This document shows positions 9,101-17,496 of a DNA stretch of 47,147 nucleotides, one piece after another. The notes under the pieces were generated by a model. The model worked only from the letters and a program-made list of their open reading frames with translations. It was not told where the DNA came from and made no database searches. The DNA comes from an uncultured Verrucomicrobiota bacterium. GTDB taxonomy: Bacteria; Verrucomicrobiota; Verrucomicrobiia; Verrucomicrobiales; Verrucomicrobiaceae. The stretch lies in contig CAILZI010000232.1 in assembly GCA_903838675.1 (NCBI GenBank), forward strand, positions 1 to 47,147, in the 5' to 3' direction. The position numbers were made by a program, and so were the translations under genes. Within the stretch, counting starts at the first letter, position 1; each line of letters starts with the position of its first letter.

Positions 9101-10635
9101 AGGCGGACGTGCAGACGATCATGCTCATGGGACTCGACAGCTCTGATACGCACCACGGCGCGAACAACCTCATCTACGGACCCGACGGCGGCATCTACTG
9201 GCAGAGCGGTGTCTTCATGCAGCACAATTACGAGCACCCCTGGGGCCCGTCGCTGAACACCGGCGCCTCGGCGATGTATCGCTTCGATCCGCGCCGCTTC
9301 ACCATCGCGCTGCATGCGATGAATTCACCGAATCCGCACGGCACCTCCTTTGATTCCTGGGGCTATCAGTATGCCACCGACGGCACCGGCGGCCGCGCCT
9401 ATCAGGTGCGCCCTGAAGGCAACGGCTTCAAGATGTATGAACTGCTCAAGAAGGAAGTTCGCCCAGTGACCGCCAGTGAAGTCGTCAGCAGCACTCACTT
9501 CCCGGATGAAATGCAGGGAGACTTCCTCATCTGCAATGTCATCGGCTTCCTCGGTGTGAAGCACTACCATCTCGAACGCGACGCCGACAAAGGCACCGTC
9601 TGGGGTGAACCCGCAGGCGACGAGCTCAAGGTCAAAACCACACAGGCCGATGGCACCGTCACGGAAGAAACCTCACGCGGATTCCTCATGAGCGGCGACA
9701 AAAACTTCCGTCCCAGCGATGCCGTCTTTGCACCCGATGGCTCGCTCTATCTCAGCGACTGGCAGAACGTCATCATCGGACACATGCAGCACAATGTGCG
9801 CGACCCCAACCGCGACCACAAGCATGGCCGCGTTTATCGCATCACCGCTACAGGTCGCCCGCTGCAGAAGATCGTGCCGGTTGACGGACAGCCCATCCCT
9901 GCGCTGCTGGAAAACCTCAAACACCCCGCCGACGGCGTGCGTCACCGCACCCACATCGAACTCAGCGAGCGCGACACCAAGGAAGTCATCGCCGCCACGC
10001 AGGCGTGGATGAAGCAGTTTGATCCGACCAAGAAGGAGGACGCTCATCACCTCCTCGAAGCACTGTGGATTCATCAGCAGCACAACGTGCGCAATGTTGA
10101 ACTGCTCGGCCAGCTGCAGAAGTCTCCCGAGCTGCATGCCCGCAATGCCGCCAACGTCGTGCAGCATCTCTGGTTCAACGTCGAAGCCTCCATGCATGGC
10201 GGCGTCATCGCCGGTGAAGTGGAAGAGAAGGCCAAAAAGTCCGGCATCCTCAGCGACACGCCCGAACTCACCACCATCCGCGTCGCCACCATTCCTGAGC
10301 GCATGATGTATGACGTGAAGGAACTCAGCGTGAAGGCAGGCAAGAAGGTGAAGCTCACCTTCGCCAATCCCGACTTCATGCCGCACAACATCCTCCTGGT
10401 GAATCCCGGCAAGGCCGAGGAAATCGCCACCAAGGCCATGGCCCTCGGAGCCAAAGGCTTCGACACCGGCTTCATTCCCGACAGCCCCGACATCCTCTGG
10501 CACAGCAAGCTGCTCGACCACGACAAAGAGCAAGTCATCGAGTTCACCGCGCCCACCAAGCCCGGCGACTATCCCTATGTGTGCTCGTTCCCCGGTCATT
10601 ACCTTATCATGCGAGGTGTTATGCATGTGAAGTAA
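6169..10635 (+). CDS. Multidomain ThuA / F5-8C / SGNH-like / PVC beta-propeller / cupredoxin protein
   Basis: I choose ATG 6169 (1488 aa), which begins a signal peptide (MTNPATLLLTLFSLVTFASA); the frame is open upstream but runs into the DUF1080 coding region. Domains in order: a ThuA glutamine-amidotransferase-like domain (about 18-300; GKHIVFLAGDHEYRSEE), an F5/8-type-C-like carbohydrate-binding domain (about 355-505; ARYVRVELPG), an SGNH-like domain (about 541-745), a PVC-type beta-propeller dehydrogenase-like domain (about 860-1230) with acidic DTDGDDKAD calcium-type motifs, a helical segment, and a C-terminal type-1 copper domain (about 1375-1488). The copper ligands are visible: His in FMPHN, Cys and His in VCSFPGH, and Met in LIMRG. 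It is probably a periplasmic or surface sugar oxidation/electron transfer protein. The SGNH part has GNGL where the catalytic GDSL serine should be, so it is probably not an active esterase. No CxxCH heme motif is present. Confidence 0.9.
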   Translation: MTNPATLLLTLFSLVTFASAAPLVFEGTEGPGKGKHIVFLAGDHEYRSEESMPAIARLLAKHQGFKCTVLFDIDKEGDIVAGEVANMPGMEALDTADLAVVFLRFQQFPADQMKHFDAYLARGGPVIGLRTATHGFKTTKDDPFAKYSYDSKVAGYELGFGHQVLGQTWVGHYGTNHKQSTRIAIVPDKAAHPILRGVKDIWVQAGGYVGKPTDGEILTMAQPLNGMTQDSPADTTKPPMPSEWTRTYKSASGKTGRVFTTLYGTSEDITNEGYRRIIVNGIFWALGLEDAIKPDLDVSFVGPFKPNTFGGGAYAHGVKPEMYAGFTSQIPANNNTRSTKKAKQEEKPAAKADGAAKVSLTTGKPARYVRVELPGDKRTLTLAEVEVMSGGKNVAKGGKATQSTTAGGPAERALDGNKDREWGKSGQTHTKENLPNTWWEVDLGAAFAVDSVGIWNRSGFEFRLDGFTLKLLDPERKEVFVISNVAAPESMVIDVKGGGKTTYLTYDGKPGKAAAKSSGGGAAPVKEPELAEVPSDYKDPAPFAFGKGEVVAILGNGLPDRMQHDGWMETLLQSQLPDLQVRFRNMSTSGDRPNSYPRSSGATHMTDYLRHVKADVVFGFFGYNESYDNKPEEFQKQLVEFVKKTRGSKANGKSFPRIVLFSPIAHEDTHNVNLPDGKAHNAQLEAYTKATEAAAKEAGVAFVDLYHPSLELFKAAKEPLTINGVHLSIEGDRQLAEVIAKALLGKPVSASPSMEPLREAVMDKELHWYNRYHASDGNDVWGSRSTLSFVDGQNNAVVLQHELSMLDVMTANRDERVWARITGGDKKIDDSNVPKPVPVISNVGGGSKSSSAQKEGTLKYLGGEEAIKHMAVKKGFEVHLFADETRFPQIANPVQMQFDTKGRLWVAAWPTYPKWEPLKEMNDALVILHDDNNDGTADRATEFARVQNPLGFEFWNGGVLVTRQSEILFLKDTDGDDKADVQTIMLMGLDSSDTHHGANNLIYGPDGGIYWQSGVFMQHNYEHPWGPSLNTGASAMYRFDPRRFTIALHAMNSPNPHGTSFDSWGYQYATDGTGGRAYQVRPEGNGFKMYELLKKEVRPVTASEVVSSTHFPDEMQGDFLICNVIGFLGVKHYHLERDADKGTVWGEPAGDELKVKTTQADGTVTEETSRGFLMSGDKNFRPSDAVFAPDGSLYLSDWQNVIIGHMQHNVRDPNRDHKHGRVYRITATGRPLQKIVPVDGQPIPALLENLKHPADGVRHRTHIELSERDTKEVIAATQAWMKQFDPTKKEDAHHLLEALWIHQQHNVRNVELLGQLQKSPELHARNAANVVQHLWFNVEASMHGGVIAGEVEEKAKKSGILSDTPELTTIRVATIPERMMYDVKELSVKAGKKVKLTFANPDFMPHNILLVNPGKAEEIATKAMALGAKGFDTGFIPDSPDILWHSKLLDHDKEQVIEFTAPTKPGDYPYVCSFPGHYLIMRGVMHVK

Positions 10636-10696
10636 GCGCTTCGCGAATTTCCACATCAGGCTCTCCTCTTGGGAGCCTCGTAGCTAGCATCCTTCG

Positions 10697-10707
10697 TTGT
10701 CCGGTTT
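10697..10707 (+). promoter_or_regulatory. Shared upstream motif TTGTCCGGTTT (copy 2)
   Basis: Identical to the 11-mer at 6105, and 61 bp before the ATG at 10758. The gap from 10636 to 10757 also has a short AGGCTC/GAGCCT hairpin just after the upstream stop, without a U-run. The gene at 10758 therefore probably has its own promoter rather than depending on read-through. Confidence 0.5.
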
Positions 10708-10757
10708 TGCACCGCAATGTGAGGTGAATTCGTGCGTTCATCAAAGCCTCCAACACT

Positions 10758-13700
10758 ATGATCAAGCCCGCCGCCTTTTTTCTCACCCTGGCGACTCTCG
10801 CTTACGCTGCAGACGCACCGAAAACGCCGCTTCGCAAACCGGCTATGGCGGTGAATCCGCTGGATGCGAAGAACACAGACACGGGCAAGCCCCCGCCTCC
10901 TGAAGACCCGGCGCTGGCAAAGTACTACATGGAGGAAAAATCCGCGCCGCTGCCTCCAGTGACAGCGGCCGTGGATACAGCGCTACCACTGGCTTTGGCA
11001 AAGGGTGACCATGTGGTTTTCATCGGTAACACGCTGTTTGATCGCGGCGCACAATTCCCGCATTTCGAGGCGATGCTGCTCAAGGGACATGCGGACAAGC
11101 AGCTCGTGGTGCGCACGCTGGCGTGGTCGGCGGATGAGGTGGACCTGATGCCGCGTCCGACAAACTTCGGCACGCTGAACCAGCACCTGCATGCACAGAA
11201 AGCGGACGTGATCTTCGCGGCGTTTGGCTTCAATGAATCCTTCGGCGGTCTGGAGAAGCTGCCGGATTTCAAACTGCGCCTCACGGCACTGGTGCAGGAA
11301 TTGAAGACGCATGCCTACAACGGCAAGACGGGGCCGCGTGTGGTGCTGGTGTCGCCCATCGCCAATGAAAATGTGAAGGGCGTTCCGGCGGCAGATATGA
11401 ACAACGCCCGGCTTGCCGCTTACACGCAGGCGATGCGTGAAGTCGCCGCCGCGCAGAAGATCGGCTTTGCGAATGTGTTTGAGCCCATGCTGCCAGCAAT
11501 GAAGGGCCTCACTTTCAATGGCGTGCATCTGGAAGACAAAGGTTACGCAGTGTTTGGCGAGGCTCTCTACCGTGCAACCTTCGAAGTAAGCGCCCCGGAG
11601 ACGACGCCCGAACTGCGTGCCGCCATCGCGGACAAAAACCGGCAGTTTTTCCAACGTTACCGCCCACTGAACGGGTTCTATTACACTGGCGACCGCAACA
11701 AGGATTACGGCTATCTCGACTTCCTGCCCGCCATGCGGAGCTTTGATGTCATGGTGGCAAACCGCGACCAGCGCATCTGGGCCATCGCACAGGGCAAGAG
11801 CTTCGCGGGCAGAAAAGTTGATGACTCCAATGTCCCTGCCATGCCCGCAACGAAGGAAAGCAAAGGCGCGAACGAATGGATGACGCCAGCGAATGAGCTC
11901 GCCGCATTCAAGGTCGATCCACGTTTCGAGGTGAACCTGTTCGCCAGCGAAGAGCAGTTTCCCGAAATCGCGAACCCCATTCAAATTCGCTGGGACACAC
12001 GAGGCCGCATGTGGGTGAGCACCTCACAGGCCTACCCACATCTCTACCCCGGCCAGGAGCCCAAGGACCGCCTGATCATTCTCGAAGACACCGACAACGA
12101 TGGCCGCACCGACAAATCAACGGTGTGGGCGAACAACCTGCACATTCCGCTGGCCTTTGAGTTTGGCGACGGCGGCGTGTATGTCTCCGACGAGCCGCAC
12201 CTCACCTTTCTCAAAGACACCGATGGCGATGGCAAAGCAGACTTCAGCCGTCAGGTGTTCACCGGCTTCGGCACGGAGGACTCCCACCACGCGCTGCATG
12301 ATTTCGTCTGGAGTCCCGATGGCGATCTCATCATCCGTGATTCAATCTTCCTGCACTCCCAAATTGAAACCGCCTACGGCCCCGTGCGCCTCGACAACTC
12401 TGGCTGGTTCCGCCTGCGCACGGACACGCAAAAGCTCAGCACCTTTGGCAGCTACCCGAGCACGAATCCCTGGGGTGTGACCTTCGACGACTGGGGCCAT
12501 CACATGGACAGTCATCCCATCTTCGCCAGCGCCTTCCACGCCACAAATCCGCCCTATCCTGAGCAGCATCCCGGCGCTGGCAAAATGCCCGCGTATTCCG
12601 GCACCTGCGGCCAGGAGTTTGTCGATTTCGATTTCTGGCCACAGGAACTGCAGGGCGGTTTCATCAAGGCGCGCTACAAACCCACCAACAACATTGAGAT
12701 GCATCAATGGATCGAGATGGACGACCACTACGAAGAAAAGAAACTCGGCGATCTCATCTTCTCCACCAACCTCAGCTTCATTCCCACCGATGTGAAAGCC
12801 GGCCCACGTGGTGACTTCTACATCTGCGACTGGTACAACCCCATCAAAGGCCACGCGCAATACTCGCTGCGTGATCCGCGCCGACTGCGCACCAGCGGCC
12901 GCATCTGGCGCATCGTGCCCAAGGGAGCAAAACTCGCTGAATCACCCGCAGTGGCCGGAGCGCCTATCCCCGCACTGCTCGATCTCCTGAAAAGCCCGCA
13001 CTATCGCTGGCTCTACCAGGCCAAGCGTGAATTGCACGAACGCTACGCCGCCGAGGTCAAAACCGCGCTGGATGCCTGGGTGGCAAAGCTCGACGCCAAG
13101 GATGCCCGCTTCCGCCATCATCAACTTGAAGCTCTGTGGGCCTACCGCACGCTGAGCACTGAGAACACCGCCTTGCTCAAGGAATTGCTCAACTGCGATG
13201 AACACCACGCCCGTGCCGCCGCGACGACGCAACTGCGCTACGTGGATCTGCCTGATCGCATCGCACAACTCCGCGCTCGTGCGAATGACGACAACGGGCT
13301 TGTGCGCATGGAGGCCGTCATTGCCGCGAGCTACATCGGCACGCAGGACGCGCTGGATGCCGTGCTTGGCGTCCTCGACAAGCCCATGGGCGAACACCTC
13401 ACCTACGCCGTGCGCACCGCACTCGGCAGCGAGGCGCTCTCACGCCACTGGAAAGACAACGAGAATGAAAAGATCACTTCATTCATGAACGCCTTCGCCG
13501 CGAGCTACAAACGCAGCTCCTTCGAAAAGAAAAAAACCGTCGAGGAAACCGCTTTCGACAAGCAGCCCGGCGTCGCAAAAATCATCATCAACTGCGTGCG
13601 TGAACGCATGCTCTTCGACAAAACCGAATTCAACGTTAAGCCCGGCCAGCCCGTGAGCCTCGTGTTCAACAATCCCGATGCCACTGCACACAACCTCGCC

Positions 13701-13946
13701 ATCTGCCAGCCCGGCAGCGTGGAGGAAATCGGTCTCGCCGGCAACGAAATGGCCAAAGGCCCCGAAGGTATCAAAAAGGATTTCATTCCGCCGACGGACA
13801 AGATTCTGCACCACACCAAGCTGCTCAATCCCAATAATAGCGAAACGCTGCGATTCACCGCTCCCAAATCACCCGGAGACTACCCTTATCTCTGCACCTT
13901 CCCCGGCCACTGGGTCATCATGCGAGGGATGATGCATGTGAAGTAA
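10758..13946 (+). CDS. PVC-type beta-propeller/cupredoxin protein, paralogue of upstream gene
   Basis: A 1062-aa exported protein (signal MIKPAAFFLTLATLAYA) that repeats the C-terminal two thirds of its upstream neighbour without ThuA and F5/8C domains. Order: SGNH-like domain (about 65-280; HVVFIGNTLFDRG at the position of the catalytic motif), beta-propeller (about 385-720) with DTDNDGRTD and DTDGDGKAD acidic loops, HEAT-like helical repeats (about 735-890), and a type-1 copper domain (about 945-1062) with His in ATAHN, Cys and His in LCTFPGH and Met in VIMRG. The last residues (MRGMMHVK) match the neighbour (MRGVMHVK). This is tandem duplication and divergence, seen directly. It is likely a periplasmic redox protein that passes electrons through copper. 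Its stop lies 4 bp from the convergent SWIM gene. Confidence 0.9.
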   Translation: MIKPAAFFLTLATLAYAADAPKTPLRKPAMAVNPLDAKNTDTGKPPPPEDPALAKYYMEEKSAPLPPVTAAVDTALPLALAKGDHVVFIGNTLFDRGAQFPHFEAMLLKGHADKQLVVRTLAWSADEVDLMPRPTNFGTLNQHLHAQKADVIFAAFGFNESFGGLEKLPDFKLRLTALVQELKTHAYNGKTGPRVVLVSPIANENVKGVPAADMNNARLAAYTQAMREVAAAQKIGFANVFEPMLPAMKGLTFNGVHLEDKGYAVFGEALYRATFEVSAPETTPELRAAIADKNRQFFQRYRPLNGFYYTGDRNKDYGYLDFLPAMRSFDVMVANRDQRIWAIAQGKSFAGRKVDDSNVPAMPATKESKGANEWMTPANELAAFKVDPRFEVNLFASEEQFPEIANPIQIRWDTRGRMWVSTSQAYPHLYPGQEPKDRLIILEDTDNDGRTDKSTVWANNLHIPLAFEFGDGGVYVSDEPHLTFLKDTDGDGKADFSRQVFTGFGTEDSHHALHDFVWSPDGDLIIRDSIFLHSQIETAYGPVRLDNSGWFRLRTDTQKLSTFGSYPSTNPWGVTFDDWGHHMDSHPIFASAFHATNPPYPEQHPGAGKMPAYSGTCGQEFVDFDFWPQELQGGFIKARYKPTNNIEMHQWIEMDDHYEEKKLGDLIFSTNLSFIPTDVKAGPRGDFYICDWYNPIKGHAQYSLRDPRRLRTSGRIWRIVPKGAKLAESPAVAGAPIPALLDLLKSPHYRWLYQAKRELHERYAAEVKTALDAWVAKLDAKDARFRHHQLEALWAYRTLSTENTALLKELLNCDEHHARAAATTQLRYVDLPDRIAQLRARANDDNGLVRMEAVIAASYIGTQDALDAVLGVLDKPMGEHLTYAVRTALGSEALSRHWKDNENEKITSFMNAFAASYKRSSFEKKKTVEETAFDKQPGVAKIIINCVRERMLFDKTEFNVKPGQPVSLVFNNPDATAHNLAICQPGSVEEIGLAGNEMAKGPEGIKKDFIPPTDKILHHTKLLNPNNSETLRFTAPKSPGDYPYLCTFPGHWVIMRGMMHVK

Positions 13947-13950
13947 TCTC

Positions 13951-14700
13951 TCAGCCCTTTTTCGCTCTTTTCTTTTTGGGTGGTGGCTCTGGCACCGTAT
14001 CCATGTTGAGGTCGATGCCAAAGATGGCCGAAAGATCGACTCCAGCCAGATCCCCTGTGTCGGCAGACAGATCCGTGATCGCAGCACTACTGGCGTTGGA
14101 CAGCAGCTCGGCCTGATCCACACCTCGCAGCGTGAAGAGCAGTTCTGGCTTGGTGTCGAGCAGCACTCCCACGCCATAGAGCACGGCGGAAACGTGTTTG
14201 CACATGTCTGCATGGTCCGGGCAGGAACAATTGAAGCGAATTTCCTTCGGCTTCGGAAACAAGCCGCCATCCTGGTCCTTGAGAACCTTCATCAGTCCAT
14301 CGCCAAGTTTCCCGGCAAGCAGATCCAGCATGGAGCCCACCTGCCCCGCGCTCGATTTCACGATCTGTTGCCACTGCTTCTTTGGCAGCGGCTGGATGAC
14401 GATGCTTGTATTGTAAAGTTCTGATCCTGCCACCACTGCGCTGAGTTTTCCCGGTTCGATCATCAGATTGTACACATTCCCCTGCCGCAGATAGCTGCGG
14501 CCACGCGGCAGTCGCGACTCATAAGCTTGATACGACTCCAAGTTCCGGCACCAAGCCTGCCCCCAAAAGGTCGTACTCAGCTTCTTCTGTCCTGCCGGAG
14601 CTGGCAGCACCTCAAACTTCTCCCCACGCTTCTTCCGCTTCGCGATCTCGCGCTGCACCCGCTTTTTTTGTTCTTCCACATCTTGGTAGGACCACCACAT
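13951..14700 (-). CDS. SWIM zinc-finger protein
   Basis: A 249-aa soluble protein. The SWIM signature CxCx(n)CxH is visible as CSCPDHADMCKH near residue 165, and the front half (TTFWGQAWCRNLESY, RLPRGRSYLRQG) is typical of bacterial SWIM proteins. The C terminus is lysine rich. Bacterial SWIM proteins are commonly encoded next to SNF2 ATPases and are thought to bind DNA or protein partners for them. Here the gene follows the SNF2 gene by 10 bp on the same strand, so the two are almost certainly cotranscribed. It is convergent with the cupredoxin gene, only 4 bp away, and no terminator is visible between them. Confidence 0.92.
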   Translation of the reverse strand: MWWSYQDVEEQKKRVQREIAKRKKRGEKFEVLPAPAGQKKLSTTFWGQAWCRNLESYQAYESRLPRGRSYLRQGNVYNLMIEPGKLSAVVAGSELYNTSIVIQPLPKKQWQQIVKSSAGQVGSMLDLLAGKLGDGLMKVLKDQDGGLFPKPKEIRFNCSCPDHADMCKHVSAVLYGVGVLLDTKPELLFTLRGVDQAELLSNASSAAITDLSADTGDLAGVDLSAIFGIDLNMDTVPEPPPKKKRAKKG

Positions 14701-14710
14701 GATTGTCCTT

Positions 14711-17356
14711 TTACACGACGGCGGAGTTCACATCAAGAGCGGCCAGACGCAGCAACTCTTCCGCGCTCATGTCGGTGAGGAGTTTTTCGGCACCGCCGTC
14801 GCCGGTGATCAGGTCGTGGGCGAGGCTCATCTTTTCCTCGATCAGCGCGTCGATGCGTTCTTCAATGGTCCCCTGGCAGACAAATTTGTGAACCATGACG
14901 TTCTTTTTTTGACCGATGCGGAAGGCGCGGTCAGTGGCCTGGTTTTCGACGGCGGGATTCCACCAGCGATCAAAGTGGATGACGTGGCTGGCTGCGGTCA
15001 GATTGAGGCCGGTGCCGCCGGCTTTGACGCTGATAACCATGAAGGGCGGCCCATCGGGCTGCTGGAAGGATTCGACCAACTGTGGGCGCTTCTTGACTGC
15101 GGTACCACCGTGGAGAATGAGACCTTCGCGGCCAAAGACGGTTGCAAGGAAGCGCGCCAGAGGGTCACATGTCTCCTGGAATTGCGTGAAGATGAGCGCG
15201 CGTTCACGGCGTTCGGCGAGTTCACCACAGATTTCCGCCAGACGCGTGAATTTGCCACTGTCTGCGGGATTCCAGGCACCGTCGCCGTTCCAATGGCTGG
15301 GGTGATTGCAGATCTGTTTGAACTTCAGCAGGAAGCCGAGCACGAGGCCCTGGCGCTTGATGGGTTCCATCTCCTTGTCGGTGAGCATTTTAGCGAGTTG
15401 ATCGACGAGCTTCGCATAGATCGTGGCCTGCCGTTTGGTGAGGCCGCAGAAGGCTTTGGTTTCAATTTTATCGGGAAGGTCGGTGATGATGCTGCGGTCC
15501 GTTTTCATGCGGCGCAGGATGTAAGGTTGCACGAGTTTGCGCAGCGGTGCAAAACCAGTGCTGCTTTTTGCGCAGCGTTTCACCGCATCCGCAAAGGTGG
15601 AGGAGCCGCCGAGCAGGCCGGGATTGAGGAAGTCGAAGAGGCTCCATAGGTCGCCGGGACGGTTCTCCACGGGTGTGCCAGTCAACGCAATGCGCGTGGG
15701 TGCAACCAGGCGCTTCACGGCTTTTGTGCTGGCGCTGCCGGGATTTTTGATGGCCTGGGCTTCATCCAGAATGACGAGGCTCCAAGGGTGCTGCTGCCAT
15801 GACTCGGTGCGTTGCAGAAACTGGTAGGTGGTGAGCATCGCATCGCAGTTGCGCAGAGCTGCGCCAGGTTGCAGCACGGCGAATTCGAGTGCTTCGCGCG
15901 AGGTCTGTGATGGATGGGCGATGAAGAGTTTTAGGTCGGGGGCGAACTTTGCGACCTCGGCCTTCCAGTTACCGACGAGGGAGGCGGGGACGATGAGAAG
16001 GGCTGGGGCTGCCTTTTCTTTCTGCCAGGCGAGCAGCAATGCAATCACTTGCAGCGTTTTGCCAAGACCCATGTCATCGGCGAGGCAGGCGCCGAGGCCG
16101 AGGCGGGACATGAACTGGAGCCAGGCGAAGCCTTTGAGCTGATAGGGGCGCAGAGTGGCGCAGAGGTTTGACGGCGGCGGTGATGCTGCAGGATCGCGCA
16201 TCTGGTGGAGCACCGTTGCAAGATTTTTGCCGGCCACGATGTCGCTCCAGTCATGCACCAACTCGGTGTTTTCCTGGACATCGGCCGACAATCTTGTGTC
16301 GAATCCCGCAAGTAAGCGCATGCCGTCGAGGAAACCGATGCCGCCTTCGCCGGTGGCATGCTGAACCCTTTGCCAGTGTGACATCACCTGCTGGAGTTGG
16401 GCACCATCGACCTCGATCCAGCGGCCGCGGAGTGAGACCAGGCCGGTGTCGGAGCTGAGGAGTTTTTCCCATTCGGCGTCGGTCAGGGGTTCGCCTTCAA
16501 AGCTGGCGGCGATTTTGAAATTGAGCAGGGCTCCGGCATGGAGGGAGGTTTGTTTTGGGGCATCAATGGTCACCGAGACCGCGGGGCGAGGGCCTTTTCC
16601 GCTGCGCCACCAGTCGGGGAGTTTCATGACGATGCCGCTCTCTTGAAACACGGCGGTGTCGCGCAGAACGCGGAAGGCCTCCTGAGGGGACATGGCCATG
16701 GGTTGAAAGAGGCGCTTCGTTTCCAGCCACTCGCGCAGGAGTTTGGATTTTTCCGCGGCGGTTCGCACGGGGGCCAGCAGGGCATTGAGTGCGGTTTGAT
16801 CTTTTTGGCCGGAGTAAAGTTGCAGCGCACGTGCGAGCGGCAGGTGCTGGGGCTGGCCGGAGGCGCTGAGTTTTTCGGTGAATGTGGCGAGGAAGGCGAA
16901 AGGGCGCTGGGTGTCGGTTTTGTTTTCTGCGAGGTGGAAGGTCACGCGGCCGACGACATGCCATGCGGGGCATTCTTCACGCAGCCATGCCTCAATGCCT
17001 TGGGAGGCAAGCTGGGCGATGTGATGTGCCAGATCGAGCCACCAGCGTTCGAGTACCTCTGCGGTGAGGTATTCGGCGCCAGCAAAGGGGGGTGCTGTGG
17101 CGATGAAGGCTTCGAACTCTGCAGGCACGAGGGTATTCAGCGCATCTTTGGTCTGGCAGAGGCGGGTGAAAAACTGCTGCCCAAACTCGCGAAGCCATTT
17201 CCACGGCGGCTCAAGCTCGGCGGTTAGCAATTCGGTGCTTAAAACGAGGAAAATGGCGCTGGGAGAGCCTGCGGCGGCGATTTTCTTGTCTGAGGCCGAT
17301 TCCACCCCGCCCAAATGGGTGAGAAATCCTTCTGGACTGAGGGCGGGAGCGAGCAT
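14711..17356 (-). CDS. SNF2-family ATPase with bacterial SNF2-associated N-terminal domain
   Basis: An 881-aa superfamily 2 ATPase. Motifs: Walker A DDMGLGKT (about 427-434), Walker B DEAQ (531-534), TGTPVENR (motif III, near 560), AGGTGLNLTAASHVI (motif V) and the motif VI block NQATDRAFRIGQ near the C terminus. The N-terminal 400 residues match the SNF2-associated domain of bacterial proteins (WWLDLAHHIAQLASQGIEAWL; the HWQR...GFLDGMRLLAGF block near 330-350). The protein probably translocates on double-stranded DNA to remodel nucleoprotein complexes; some relatives (RapA-like) act on RNA polymerase and others in defence. It is the first gene of a two-gene operon with the SWIM protein and is divergent from a second SNF2 ATPase. 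Confidence 0.93.
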   Translation of the reverse strand: MLAPALSPEGFLTHLGGVESASDKKIAAAGSPSAIFLVLSTELLTAELEPPWKWLREFGQQFFTRLCQTKDALNTLVPAEFEAFIATAPPFAGAEYLTAEVLERWWLDLAHHIAQLASQGIEAWLREECPAWHVVGRVTFHLAENKTDTQRPFAFLATFTEKLSASGQPQHLPLARALQLYSGQKDQTALNALLAPVRTAAEKSKLLREWLETKRLFQPMAMSPQEAFRVLRDTAVFQESGIVMKLPDWWRSGKGPRPAVSVTIDAPKQTSLHAGALLNFKIAASFEGEPLTDAEWEKLLSSDTGLVSLRGRWIEVDGAQLQQVMSHWQRVQHATGEGGIGFLDGMRLLAGFDTRLSADVQENTELVHDWSDIVAGKNLATVLHQMRDPAASPPPSNLCATLRPYQLKGFAWLQFMSRLGLGACLADDMGLGKTLQVIALLLAWQKEKAAPALLIVPASLVGNWKAEVAKFAPDLKLFIAHPSQTSREALEFAVLQPGAALRNCDAMLTTYQFLQRTESWQQHPWSLVILDEAQAIKNPGSASTKAVKRLVAPTRIALTGTPVENRPGDLWSLFDFLNPGLLGGSSTFADAVKRCAKSSTGFAPLRKLVQPYILRRMKTDRSIITDLPDKIETKAFCGLTKRQATIYAKLVDQLAKMLTDKEMEPIKRQGLVLGFLLKFKQICNHPSHWNGDGAWNPADSGKFTRLAEICGELAERRERALIFTQFQETCDPLARFLATVFGREGLILHGGTAVKKRPQLVESFQQPDGPPFMVISVKAGGTGLNLTAASHVIHFDRWWNPAVENQATDRAFRIGQKKNVMVHKFVCQGTIEERIDALIEEKMSLAHDLITGDGGAEKLLTDMSAEELLRLAALDVNSAVV

Positions 17357-17496
17357 GGGCAGTGTTTGGACGAAAAACGGCGGGCAGACAAGGTGCGGGA
17401 ACGAGGAAATTCAGCATTCGTCGTTTCCCAAAGGCCACTGTCCGTGCTATCGCTCGGGTCCCCCGCCGCTAACCGGCGCGGGCCTCAAATCTGCGC
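17357..17496. promoter_or_regulatory. Divergent intergenic region between two SNF2 genes
   Basis: The 140 bp between the two divergent SNF2 genes must contain both promoters. I see no convincing -35/-10 pair. A short GC-rich inverted repeat (CGCCGCTAACCGGCG) lies about 20-35 bp before the plus-strand start. No ribosome-binding site decides either start. Confidence 0.35.

Noticed and set aside
10290..10635. C-terminal domain as cytochrome c
   Set aside because: No CxxCH is present; the His, Cys-x(4)-His and Met arrangement is that of a type-1 copper site.
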